From: Pirellulales bacterium
GTDB taxonomy: Bacteria; Planctomycetota; Planctomycetia; Pirellulales; Lacipirellulaceae
Length of the DNA: 64,000 bases
Assembly: GCA_019636345.1 (NCBI GenBank)
Contig: JAHBXQ010000004.1
Span: 434,001-498,000 of the forward strand
Reading direction: 5' to 3'
Positions 8,057 through 16,677 of the stretch are shown piece after piece. The notes under the pieces were generated by a model, which ran no database searches, was not told the DNA's origin, and worked only from the letters and a program-made list of their open reading frames with translations. The position numbers and the translations under genes are program-made. Numbering within the stretch: position 1 is the first letter of the stretch; every line of letters starts with the position of its first letter.

Positions 8057-9513
8057 GGCTCTGCAAACGCCCACAGGTGGCCGGCCGTGCGAACAAACAG
8101 CGTCTCGCCGACGATCGCCGGGGTGGCCGCAGTCCGCTCGCCGAGCGGCTTGTTCTTGGTCACGACCTGGGGCGTCGGGGCCCCCGCCTTGAGGACCGTG
8201 ATCGCCCCGTCGGCGAGCGACGTGAAGTACACGTGGTCCCCCGCGGCGACAGGCGACGCGTAGTACCCCCCCGACGCGACAGCCCGCTTCTGGTAAATCC
8301 GCTTGCCGGTCGCGGCGTCGCATGCGGTGACGATCCCGCCGTCTTTGACCATGATCAGTTGCCCGCGATAGACCAAGGGGGAAGGCACGTACGGCAGCCC
8401 GCCGGACTGCTCGCGCCAAAGGACGTGGGTCTGGGACGCATCCCCCTCGCCCCCCGGCACGACGGCGAACGCGCTGCACACGCTGTTGGACATGAACGCG
8501 AGGGTGTGCTCCCACTCGTCGCGCGCGATCTTGCCGTCCTTGTTCGCGTCGTTGCTGTCGAACAGAGCGGCAAACATCCCTCCTTCCGCCTCGGCCTTTG
8601 CAAAGACGCCGTCGTCGTTCCGGTCGTACTGCCTGAGCAGTTGGTCGTACGTCGGCATCTTGAAGCCTTCCGCGTCGTCGGCGGCGCCGGGGGACCATCC
8701 GGCGAAGTACAGCACCCCGTCGCTCACGACGGGGCTTGTGCACGACGACGCGGGCATCCCCTCGATGAACCACGCCTCGGCCCCTGTGGCTGCGTCGTAG
8801 CCCACCATCCGGCCGTAGCCGGGTGCAGCGATTTGCGTCCCCGCGGGAGTCGTCCACGCCGCCGGAGTGCCGTATCCGCTGACGCTGGTCCGCGCCTTGT
8901 CCCACTTCGGTCGGCCGGTCCGTACGTCCAGGGCGATGATCTGCGGCGAGTTCAATTCGTCGCGGACGAGAACTGCCAGCCCGGCGGCGATGATCGGCGA
9001 CACGCCGGTCCCGAAATCCGCCGGGGTCCTGGCGGGAGGCATCGAGAACCGCCACAACTCGTTTCCTGCGAGGTCGTAACAGAACAGCCCGCAAGAGCCG
9101 AAGTACGAGACGATCCGCTCGCCGTCGGTCGCGGGGGTTGAGGCGGCGGGGCTCCCTTCATTGGCAAGAAACGGCTCGAGCTTGTCGTAGGGCGCCTCCT
9201 TCCGCCACGCTTCGCTGCCGTCGGCGCGCCGGTAGGCGATCGTCCACAACGCGTCGCCGTCGTAGGCCGTAAGGACGAGCAGGTCGCCGACGACGATCGG
9301 CGAGGACCACCCTCCGGGCGCCTCGACCTTCCACTTCAGATTCGTCTCGGGGCCGACTTCCGTCGGAGGAGCGGCGTCGGCCGCAGCGATTCCGCCGCCT
9401 CCCGGGCCGCGAAAGCGCGGCCAAGGCGCCTCGGCGCCCCAAGCCGTTTGAAGCCCGCCGCACCAGGCCAGCCAGACGCACAGTGCCGTCAGTCTCGTCA
9501 GCGATCGCCTCAT
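8053..9513 (-). CDS. PQQ-like beta-propeller protein with inserted EF-hands
   Basis: This 486-residue exported protein begins MRRSLTRLTALC with a signal peptide ending near TAWGAE. The body consists of PQQ/quinoprotein-type propeller repeats: W-x-R-F-R-G-P, repeated G-x-x-x-W-x-x and L-D-x-x-T-G-x-x-x-W blades. Two EF-hand loops, DRNDDG from about residue 297 and DANKDG from about residue 322, are inserted in the propeller and should bind calcium. It is a well-known planctomycete architecture of unassigned role. True PQQ enzyme activity is not shown, because these repeats also occur in non-enzymatic scaffolds. It lies directly upstream of, and overlaps, the amidohydrolase. The frame is open to 10164, but that part lies over the restriction gene and is not coding here. 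Confidence 0.88.
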   Translation of the reverse strand: MRRSLTRLTALCVWLAWCGGLQTAWGAEAPWPRFRGPGGGGIAAADAAPPTEVGPETNLKWKVEAPGGWSSPIVVGDLLVLTAYDGDALWTIAYRRADGSEAWRKEAPYDKLEPFLANEGSPAASTPATDGERIVSYFGSCGLFCYDLAGNELWRFSMPPARTPADFGTGVSPIIAAGLAVLVRDELNSPQIIALDVRTGRPKWDKARTSVSGYGTPAAWTTPAGTQIAAPGYGRMVGYDAATGAEAWFIEGMPASSCTSPVVSDGVLYFAGWSPGAADDAEGFKMPTYDQLLRQYDRNDDGVFAKAEAEGGMFAALFDSNDANKDGKIARDEWEHTLAFMSNSVCSAFAVVPGGEGDASQTHVLWREQSGGLPYVPSPLVYRGQLIMVKDGGIVTACDAATGKRIYQKRAVASGGYYASPVAAGDHVYFTSLADGAITVLKAGAPTPQVVTKNKPLGERTAATPAIVGETLFVRTAGHLWAFAEP

Positions 9514-9644
9514 GACCCCGTGCTCCAGAATCTTGGGGAACAAACGAACAGCGCGGGGTATTGTCGCAGGAATCAGCGAACCGGCAAGAGAGCGTCGCAT
9601 TCGAACAGGCATTCCGCGGATCGACGCCAATGCCTGCTCGACTC

Positions 9645-10373
9645 TTAGCTGCGCTGGGCCCGCGCTATCGCATGGGCGTAGAGGCCTGCTGCAAAAGTCC
9701 GAAACTGCAGTTCTTCCGAGGGGCACGAGTACGCGCCCTGTCGCCCCTGATCGCGAGGGGTCAGCAAGAGGCTTGCTCCGTCGTAGAGTCGCTCGCGCAG
9801 AAGCTTGGTGAGCAGTAATTCGTATCGTTTGGCATAAGAGGCGCCGACGAATTCCGGAAACGCCTGGAAGTGCGGTTGCTTGAGCTTCACAGGCGCTTGC
9901 GAGCGAGGGCAGTCTTCCAGAATGAACACGTACCCAAGCCAGGGGCGTGCGGAGGGCTTGAACGCCCCTTCGCGATACGCCGCCCACAAGTCGGCGGCGT
10001 TGCCCAAGGCCTCTTCGGTACGATTGTTGAAATTGTTGCCGAAGGACGGCCCGACCTGCGCCTTGAACTCGACGACTGCCAGCAGACGCCCCTCGACGAC
10101 GACCAGCAGGTCCCAGCTCTTCTCCGCCCGATAGTATCCGGGGAGTTCTTTCTTGCTTCTCCAATGGACTTCGGCGTCCGCGAGACCCGCCTGGGCCAGG
10201 AGATCGCGGCAGATGCCGGTGAAGCCGTCGAGGTGTTTTCCTCCCGTGACGGCGGCCCGCAGCCCGGCGTCTTTCTTGCCGGTGGCGCTCCCCTGATTCT
10301 TCGCCTGCTTGGCTCGCGTGCGCCAGAACAACTTGACGGCTTGGCTTACGCGGGCGTCAAGGTCTTCAATCAT
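9645..10373 (-). CDS. Type II restriction endonuclease, PaeR7I/XhoI-like
   Basis: The 242-residue protein resembles PaeR7I-type type II restriction endonucleases, whose known members cut CTCGAG. Features include the basic N-terminal region, the KHLDGF and SWDLLVV segments, and a PD-(D/E)xK-like core: Asp in SWDLLVV followed by EFK in LLAVVEFKAQVG. The family-typical GPSFGNNFNNRTEEALGNA stretch follows. Its start at 10373 overlaps the end of the methyltransferase gene by eight bases, giving the expected M-then-R operon. The frame is open to 10433. Site specificity is inferred by family, not proven. Confidence 0.85.
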   Translation of the reverse strand: MIEDLDARVSQAVKLFWRTRAKQAKNQGSATGKKDAGLRAAVTGGKHLDGFTGICRDLLAQAGLADAEVHWRSKKELPGYYRAEKSWDLLVVVEGRLLAVVEFKAQVGPSFGNNFNNRTEEALGNAADLWAAYREGAFKPSARPWLGYVFILEDCPRSQAPVKLKQPHFQAFPEFVGASYAKRYELLLTKLLRERLYDGASLLLTPRDQGRQGAYSCPSEELQFRTFAAGLYAHAIARAQRS

Positions 10374-11337
10374 CGACCGCCACCTCCGCGTCGGTGAAGA
10401 AATCTCGGGCCGAATAGACGCGCTTTTCGGCAATCTTGAGATATCCGGCGTTGATCTCGAAACCGACGCTGTTGCGTCCCGTATTCATGGCGGCGATCGT
10501 CGTGGTCCCGCTCCCCAGGAAGGGATCCAAGACCGTGTCGCCGGCGAAGCTGAACATGCGAATCAACCGCTCCGCCAATTCCACGGGATAGGGCGCCGGA
10601 TGCTGCTTGGTCGAGGCTCCGGTCAGGCCCGTCCAGATTTGCTGAAACCAAGCCCGATGATCGGATTCGGCAATCAAACTCAGGACGCGCGTGGCGACCG
10701 AAGGACTTCGATATCCCCCTGGCTTGCGCTCCATGAGAATAAACTCGATGTCGTTCTTGATGACGGCGTTCGGCTCGTAGGGTTTTCCCAAGAACGAACC
10801 GCCGTTGCCCGTCGCCTCGTAGGCGGCGTTAGCGATCTTGTGCCAAATGATCGGCGACAGATTGTCAAATCCGATCAGCCGACAATGTTCCTGGATCGAA
10901 GCATGGAGCGGTACGACCGTGTGACGGCCGTTGTTTTTGCGGCGGGACAGGCAGACGTCGCCGACGACGCAGATTACTCGCCCCCCCGGCACAAGCGCGT
11001 CGTAGCACGCCCTCCAAACGCGATCGAGTTCGACGAGGAACCCTTCGTAGTCTTCGTGATGCCCGAGTTGTCCTTCCGATTCCGCATACCGCTTGAGCGT
11101 CCAGTAAGGAGGCGAGGTCACGACGAGGTGGACCGATTCGCCGGGGATCTCCATCGTCCGCGCGTCGCCGAGGATCAGCCGATGGGCCGTCGGCATCGAT
11201 TTGAGGGCTTCGGCGATCCGTCCCATCGCGACAGCGTCTTTTGCCAAGGCGGGCAGCGCCGTTTGCGCGTCCTCGAACTCAATGAGTTCTGGCGGCAAAT
11301 ATTGTGCGGCATCTGCAGTGGCGGGGAGTGAAATCAT
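10366..11337 (-). CDS. DNA methyltransferase of the restriction-modification pair (beta-class order)
   Basis: This 323-residue protein is an amino-methyltransferase of the D12/N4-N6 type. The catalytic motif TSPPYW (motif IV) is at residues 74-79 and the AdoMet-binding motif DPFLGSGTT (motif I) near the C-terminus at 271-279, which is the circularly permuted beta-class order. Such enzymes make N4-methylcytosine or N6-methyladenine. It sits directly upstream of the PaeR7I-like nuclease gene and overlaps it, so it presumably protects the same site. The codon use of this pair is less strictly GC-ending than its neighbours, a hint of acquisition by transfer (inference). No clear ribosome binding site precedes the ATG at 11337. 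Confidence 0.9.
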   Translation of the reverse strand: MISLPATADAAQYLPPELIEFEDAQTALPALAKDAVAMGRIAEALKSMPTAHRLILGDARTMEIPGESVHLVVTSPPYWTLKRYAESEGQLGHHEDYEGFLVELDRVWRACYDALVPGGRVICVVGDVCLSRRKNNGRHTVVPLHASIQEHCRLIGFDNLSPIIWHKIANAAYEATGNGGSFLGKPYEPNAVIKNDIEFILMERKPGGYRSPSVATRVLSLIAESDHRAWFQQIWTGLTGASTKQHPAPYPVELAERLIRMFSFAGDTVLDPFLGSGTTTIAAMNTGRNSVGFEINAGYLKIAEKRVYSARDFFTDAEVAVDD

Positions 11338-11449
11338 GCAATCGCTGAAAGTATGCGGGCTGGGTGACGGAACCGCTGTCGGAACGTCGCCAATGTATCA
11401 CGACCTGCACGACGGGGGGACAGCGCGTGAAAGATTGCCCCATGTCCGC

Positions 11450-11488
11450 CGAAAAAGAAGCAGCCCGCGGAAAGCTCCGCGGGCTGCT
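11450..11488 (-). terminator. Rho-independent terminator of pckG
   Basis: On the minus strand AGCAGCCCGCGG (11488-11477) pairs perfectly with CCGCGGGCTGCT (11470-11459) around a 6-base loop. CTTCTTTTTC follows immediately. It lies about 55 bases after the PEP carboxykinase stop. Confidence 0.85.
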
Positions 11489-11541
11489 CGTCCGAATCAG
11501 ATGGACGTCGGTCGGCCGGGCGTCGCCGGCGACGCCGACGG

Positions 11542-13419
11542 TCAGGCCAACTCGTCGTCCTCCTCTTGACTGCCGTGGGTGTCCCAGTGCTCAGGGGCGC
11601 GCCACAGGCCCGAGAGCAGCAGTTCGCGCACGCAGTACATCTCGCGCGGCAGGCGGTTGTACATCTTGAAGAACAACTCGTCGTGCGACGCGATCTCCTG
11701 CAGCCATTCGTCGCGCTCGGTGCTCATGAGCTGGTCGAACTGCTCTTCGCTGAAGTCGAGTCCCCGCCAGTCGATGTCGGAGTAGCTGGGCATGCGCCCC
11801 AGCGGGCCCTCGACGCTGGCGGCCTTGCCGCGCACCCGTTCGACGATCCATTTCAGGATCCGCATGTTCTCGCCGAACCCCGGCCACAGGAAGTTGCCGT
11901 CGGCGTCGCGCCGGAACCAGTTCACGCTGAACACCTTGGGAGGCAAAATCTGCCGGCCAAAGTCGAGCCAATGGCTTACGTAATCGCCGATGTGGTAGCC
12001 GCAGAACGGCAGCATGGCGAACGGATCGCGTCGCACCTGACCCATCTGGCCGAACGCGGCGGCGGTCATTTCCGAACCCATGGTCGTCGCCGAGTAGACG
12101 CCGAACGGCCAGCAGGGCGCCTCGTACACCAGCGGCACAATGCTCCCCCGTCGCCCGCCGAAGATGAACGCCGAGATCGGCACCCCCTTCGGATCGTCGT
12201 AGGCCGGATCGGCTGACGGGCACTGGCTGAGCGGCGCCGTGAACCGGCTGTTGGCGTGGGCGGCCTTGTTGGGGCTGTCCGGGGTCCAATCGCTCCCCTG
12301 CCAGTCGATGGCGTGGGCCGGCGGCTCGTCGGTCATCCCTTCCCACCACACGTCGCCGTCGTCGGTGAGCGCCACGTTCGTGAAGATCGTGTTCTCGCGG
12401 ATCGACGCCATCGCGTTGGGATTGGTCTTCTCGTTCGTCCCCGGTGCGACGCCGAACAGGCCCGCCTCGGGGTTGATCGCGTAGACCTTGCCGTCCTCGC
12501 CCGGCTTGATCCAGGCGATGTCGTCGCCGACGGTCGTCACTTCCCAGCCGTCTTTCTGGAAATCCTTCGGCGGGATGAGCATGGCGAAGTTGGTCTTCCC
12601 GCACGCGCTGGGGAAGGCGGCCGCGACGTAGGTCTTTTCGCCGTCGGGGCTCTTCACGCCCGAGATCAGCATGTGCTCGGCGAGCCACCCTTCGTCGCGG
12701 GCCATGACCGACGCGATCCGCAGGGCGAAGCACTTCTTGCCCAACAGCGCATTGCCGCCGTAACCCGAACCGTACGACCAGATCGTCCGTTCCTCGGGGA
12801 AGTGGACGATGTACTTGTCTTTGGGATCGGGGCTGCACGGCCAGGCGACGTCCTCGACGCCCGGATCGAGCGGCATGCCGACCGAATGGAGGCAGCGAAT
12901 GAATTCGTCCTCGCCCAGGGTCTCGAGCACCTTGGCGCCCATGCGGGTCATGATCCGCATGTTGACGACCACATAGGCCGAGTCGGTCACTTGCACCCCG
13001 ATATGCGAGATCGGTCCGCCGATCGGTCCCATGCTAAACGGGATGACGTACAGCGTGCGCCCCTTCATCGAGCCGTCGAATTTCTCGGTGAGGAGGGCCT
13101 TCATCTTGTCGGGGGCCATCCAGTTGTTCGTCGGACCGGCGTCGCCGGGGCCGACCGAGCAGATGTAGGTGCGGTCCTCGACGCGCGCCACGTCGCTGGG
13201 ATGACTGCGGGCCAGGAAGCAGTTAGGCCGGAGTTCCGGGTTGAGTCGGATGAACGTTCCGCTTTCGACCATCTCTTCGCAGAGGCGGTCGTATTCTTCT
13301 TGCGAGCCGTCGCACCAGTGAACTTGGTCAGGCTTGCAGAGGGCCGTCATCTCCTCGACCCAAGCGACGAGTTGCTTGTTCTTCACGGCGGGAGGGGGGG
13401 ACGCGGTCGCGGCGGGCAT
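11542..13419 (-). CDS. pckG: Phosphoenolpyruvate carboxykinase (GTP)
   Basis: This 625-residue enzyme interconverts oxaloacetate + GTP and phosphoenolpyruvate + CO2 + GDP, the entry step of gluconeogenesis. The GTP-dependent family is identified by the kinase-1a loop FPSACGKTN with reactive Cys273 and Lys275. It also has the [18 protein letters not shown] region and conserved late segments around [11 protein letters not shown] and WFRRD. Length is normal. The ATG at 13419 follows AAGGAG at seven bases, which decides the start against the longer frame to 13815. A strong terminator follows the gene. Together with the acetate-uptake and acetyl-CoA synthetase genes it fits growth on C2 substrates. 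Confidence 0.97.
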   Translation of the reverse strand: MPAATASPPPAVKNKQLVAWVEEMTALCKPDQVHWCDGSQEEYDRLCEEMVESGTFIRLNPELRPNCFLARSHPSDVARVEDRTYICSVGPGDAGPTNNWMAPDKMKALLTEKFDGSMKGRTLYVIPFSMGPIGGPISHIGVQVTDSAYVVVNMRIMTRMGAKVLETLGEDEFIRCLHSVGMPLDPGVEDVAWPCSPDPKDKYIVHFPEERTIWSYGSGYGGNALLGKKCFALRIASVMARDEGWLAEHMLISGVKSPDGEKTYVAAAFPSACGKTNFAMLIPPKDFQKDGWEVTTVGDDIAWIKPGEDGKVYAINPEAGLFGVAPGTNEKTNPNAMASIRENTIFTNVALTDDGDVWWEGMTDEPPAHAIDWQGSDWTPDSPNKAAHANSRFTAPLSQCPSADPAYDDPKGVPISAFIFGGRRGSIVPLVYEAPCWPFGVYSATTMGSEMTAAAFGQMGQVRRDPFAMLPFCGYHIGDYVSHWLDFGRQILPPKVFSVNWFRRDADGNFLWPGFGENMRILKWIVERVRGKAASVEGPLGRMPSYSDIDWRGLDFSEEQFDQLMSTERDEWLQEIASHDELFFKMYNRLPREMYCVRELLLSGLWRAPEHWDTHGSQEEDDELA

Positions 13420-13887
13420 GGACAAACTCCTTCCTACTTGTCGGGCGGGGGCGGGCAATCCGCCGGTCGCCAAGGTCCCGGGAATGCAATTCGCCTCGGC
13501 GGAGCGAATCGACGAATCTCGCGGCAGCGGCGCCGCGGCGACGCCAGGGTCGCTGCACCAAGGGGGTGCGGGCGTCGCTCGACGGTCTCCAAGAGCAACG
13601 CGCGTGCCAGTCGACCGGCGGCCGCATGCGACCGCTGATCTTAGCAAGTTCCCGCTGTGCGGCGAAATGTTCTCGCCGACAGAGTGTGCGAAGCCGCGCG
13701 CTTCCTCGCAAACAGGGAGCGTTTCATGCCGCGGGCCCGTGCCGCATCGCACAGCGGCGACGGCCGATGCGCGAGCGCGGCGCCGTGAGAAGTCCTCCGC
13801 TTGGCTGTCGGCCAATGCAGCGGAGCCGTCGTGACAACGGCAGATTCAAGTCGCGCCAGGCGCGGCTGCCGAACGCGACGTTCCGCC
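13420..13887. other. Intergenic region upstream of pckG
   Basis: This 468-base stretch separates the pckG start from the stop of the ExeA-like gene, both on the minus strand. It should hold the pckG promoter, but I could not find a convincing -35/-10 pair. Open frames here (for example 13334-13834 on the plus strand) are arginine-rich artefacts of GC-rich DNA. I see no RNA gene. Confidence 0.4.
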
Positions 13888-15423
13888 TTACATCCCCGCC
13901 GCCATGCCCGCTTCCAGGTTGCTGAACAGCCTGCGGAACTGGCGGGCGGAGACGACCTGGGCGATCGGCAGTTCGTCCTCCTCAATCACCAGCAGGTCGC
14001 CCGCGACCGCGGCCGGTTCGCTCAACCGGGGCGCCGCTGCCGGCAGAGGGGCCGCAACGGGCGCGGCGGTCTCCGCGATCTCGACGACGATCGACTTGGC
14101 CGACTCGGTGCGCGGGGCCGCGGGCACGACCAGTTGCGTCGCCAGCATGGCGTCGATCCGGTTGAAAACCCGCGGCGCTTTGGCCAGCAGCGAGGATTCG
14201 AAGTCGGCGTACGGGTCGACCAGCACCTCCTCCTCGTCAAACCGATCGTCGAACGGGTTCTCGGCCGCGGGCTGCTGCGGTTCGCCGACGTCGGCGGCGA
14301 CCGGATCGTCGAACACGATCCCCACGGCGTCGAACGTCGAGAGGAGCCTCTCAGCCGCGTCAAGATCGGCCGCGACCGACGAGGCGCTTAACCGCCGCTG
14401 GTCAGCCAGCGCAGTGATGGGGATCGACGCGACGCGCTCGGCCGGGCCTTCCTCCGACTCCTCCGCGTCAGGATCGCCGAGTTCGAGATCGTCCTCGCCC
14501 TCGAACGCTTCGTCGAGTTCCGAATCGCCGATGAAGTCGTCGTCCCCTCCCAGGACGCCGAACTCGATCACGCCGGCGACCCCTTGCTCGCCGCCGACCT
14601 GCTGCCAGGGGGCGGGGAGCTGCTGCAGGTCGGCCCAGGCTTGTTGCACCATGCTCGCGTCCAGTGGAGCCATTCCCGTTTCGTCGGCCATCCACATGAG
14701 CTGGTCTCCCAACTGGTTGATCAGCCGCGGAACGCCGCCGGTCGCTTCGTGGATCGCGACCATGGCGTCGGCAGCAAGCACCGTTTCGGGCGACTTGCCG
14801 GCCGCGGCCAACTGGGCCCGCAGGTACTGCACGGTCTCGCTGCGCTCCAGCGGAGCGAGATAACATCGCGTCGCAGCCCGCTGGCTGAACGCTTCGAGCT
14901 GCGGATCGGCGAACCGCTCCTCAAGCTGCGGTCCGCCGGCCAGCACCACCGTCACCAGCGGCGCTCCGGCCGCGGCGAGATTGGTCATCGCCCGCAACTC
15001 GTCCAACAGCCGCACCGGCAGGGCGTGGGCTTCGTCGACCAACAGCAGCAGGCGCCGCGTCGCCCCGTCGCGCGGGCGGAGGTGCTCCTTCAGCTCAAGT
15101 CGCAACTCGCCCTCCTCCATGCCCCGATAGGGGAGTCCCAATTCAAAGAGCAGCATTTGCCACAACGCGCGGCGGGTGCACAGCTGGGCGCCTTGCAGGC
15201 GCGCCACCAGGGCCTTGCCGGCAAACTGCGCGGCCAGGACTTCCAACAGGAGCGACTTGCCCGTGCCGGCGGCCCCGATCACCAGGGCGGCCCCTTCGCG
15301 CCGGTCAATGCAGCGAGCGACGCGGCGACGGGCGTCCTCAATCGCGGCAGCGGCGAAATAGCGGCTCGCCTCGGGGGCGGCCAGGAAGGGGCGTTGGGCG
15401 GGGGCGGCGGGGCGAGTCGTCAT
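13888..15423 (-). CDS. ExeA/GspA-like AAA ATPase with long acidic C-terminal tail
   Basis: The 511-residue protein has an N-terminal ExeA-type AAA+ domain, with Walker A GAAGTGKS at residues 50-57 and Walker B LLLLVDEAH at 125-133. Sensor/arginine regions follow and end in GGVPRLINQLGDQ around residues 245-258. The C-terminal half is low-complexity, acidic and Ala/Pro-rich, and lacks the peptidoglycan-binding domain of classical ExeA. ExeA family members help assemble type II secretion or pilus machinery, which fits the pilus motor block starting at 16.7 kb. The ATG at 15423 has AGGAG eight bases upstream and is preferred to a GTG at 15432. Function is inferred by family. Confidence 0.85.
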   Translation of the reverse strand: MTTRPAAPAQRPFLAAPEASRYFAAAAIEDARRRVARCIDRREGAALVIGAAGTGKSLLLEVLAAQFAGKALVARLQGAQLCTRRALWQMLLFELGLPYRGMEEGELRLELKEHLRPRDGATRRLLLLVDEAHALPVRLLDELRAMTNLAAAGAPLVTVVLAGGPQLEERFADPQLEAFSQRAATRCYLAPLERSETVQYLRAQLAAAGKSPETVLAADAMVAIHEATGGVPRLINQLGDQLMWMADETGMAPLDASMVQQAWADLQQLPAPWQQVGGEQGVAGVIEFGVLGGDDDFIGDSELDEAFEGEDDLELGDPDAEESEEGPAERVASIPITALADQRRLSASSVAADLDAAERLLSTFDAVGIVFDDPVAADVGEPQQPAAENPFDDRFDEEEVLVDPYADFESSLLAKAPRVFNRIDAMLATQLVVPAAPRTESAKSIVVEIAETAAPVAAPLPAAAPRLSEPAAVAGDLLVIEEDELPIAQVVSARQFRRLFSNLEAGMAAGM

Positions 15424-15697
15424 CCGTGGCACTCCTGGCGCGCATGCCGTTGCGCGTCGTGCTGCAATTCAAGAAACACCGAGGGTATGTGGTGTTGGAT
15501 CGGCGAGGGGGCTAAGCTGGCTTCACGACCACCTCGAAGTTTGACCACTGCGCAGGTTTGCGCGGTCGTAACAGTCGCCGACAGTTTACGTAGCCTGCGC
15601 CGGTCCCTGCGACTCTGCTAGCACGGCGCTCGCGCACGGCCAGCTAGCGGCTCCGCGCGCCGCCGGCCGCTTCACTTCAACTCACGCCGCTTTCGCC

Positions 15698-16357
15698 ATG
15701 TTCCGCATCAAGATCTGCGGCGTGACTACGGTCGCCGACGCTCGAGTCGCCGTCGACGCGGGGGCAGACGCGATCGGGCTGAACTTCTACCCGCGCTCGT
15801 CGCGCTGCGTCTCGTTGGAGCAGGCGCGCGAGATCGCCGTCGCAGTCGGCGCCGACGCCCTGGTCGTCGGAGTCTTTGTCAACGAGTCGCCACAGGCGAT
15901 TGCGAACGTTGCCGCGGAAGTCGGCTTGCATGCCTTGCAACTGCACGGCGACGAGCCGGCCCCGTCGCTGGCGGCGCTGCCGAGCCTGCCGCTCGTTCGC
16001 GCTCGCCGCATGGGCGACGGGGGGCTTGCCGAGTTGGCGGCCGACTTGGCCGCCTGCCGCGCCGCGGGGCGAGTCCCCGCGGCGTTGCTCGTCGACGCCC
16101 CGGTCGTTGCTGGCCAGTACGGCGGCGGCGGCGAACCGTTTGCCTGGGAGCGACTCGCCGATCGCGGAGAGGAGTTCGCCGGCGTGCCGGTGATTCTCGC
16201 CGGCGGGTTGCGGCCCGAAAACGTCGCCCAGGCCGTCGCAGCGGCTCGCCCTGACGGGGTCGACGTCGCAAGCGGCGTCGAGTCCTCCCCGGGCCGCAAA
16301 GATGCCGACTTGGTGCGGCGATTCATCGAGACGGCTCGCCAGGCGCTCTCGTCCTGA
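15698..16357 (+). CDS. trpF: Phosphoribosylanthranilate isomerase
   Basis: This 219-residue TIM-barrel enzyme catalyses the Amadori rearrangement of phosphoribosylanthranilate in tryptophan synthesis. The catalytic general base Cys7 lies in KICG, and the general acid is Asp133 in LLVDAP. The phosphate-binding loops are LAGGLRPENV and VDVASGVESSPGRKD. Length is normal for a stand-alone TrpF. No other trp gene is nearby, so the pathway genes are dispersed. It is transcribed divergently from the ExeA-like gene. Confidence 0.96.
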   Translation: MFRIKICGVTTVADARVAVDAGADAIGLNFYPRSSRCVSLEQAREIAVAVGADALVVGVFVNESPQAIANVAAEVGLHALQLHGDEPAPSLAALPSLPLVRARRMGDGGLAELAADLAACRAAGRVPAALLVDAPVVAGQYGGGGEPFAWERLADRGEEFAGVPVILAGGLRPENVAQAVAAARPDGVDVASGVESSPGRKDADLVRRFIETARQALSS

Positions 16358-16677
16358 ACGAGCTCCCGCGGCCAAGGCGAGCGGGCGAATTCAACACGCT
16401 CTCAAGCGGGGGGCTTGTCTCCCCGGCCGGCGTTACAGGGCGAATCGGAACAACCATGAGGACTCGCGCCCCCTGCTCACTGCCGTAATGATCGCTTCGC
16501 GGGCGTTTGTTGACATCCGCAGCCGGCGTCATTAGCTTGGCACGTAGGGTGGCCGGCGTGCGCAAAGCCTGATTTCAACGGGACTTCCGCCGTGCTCCGA
16601 CCCGCTTCTCGGGACTTGCCGCGGCGCGCACCGTCGCGCCGGTGCATCGAACTTGTGGAACAGAGAGTGTCGCCGCC
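16358..16677. other. Intergenic region between trpF and the first PilB-like gene
   Basis: This 320-base stretch holds no gene I can support. It presumably contains the promoter of the pilus ATPase gene, but no clear -35/-10 pair, hairpin or repeat was found. Confidence 0.35.

Noticed and set aside
8057-9094. 907-residue open frame from 9094 through the amidohydrolase
   Set aside because: Only the part from 8056 has amidohydrolase residues. The upstream part is antisense-free shadow of the propeller gene in another frame, arginine-rich and without motifs.
9514-10164. Longer start for the PQQ-like propeller protein at 10164
   Set aside because: The added residues lie over the restriction endonuclease gene and do not resemble a signal peptide. 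The ATG at 9513 starts a normal one.
13334-13834. 166-residue open frame on the plus strand upstream of pckG
   Set aside because: The translated sequence is compositionally odd, antisense to the pckG 5' end and has no ribosome binding site.
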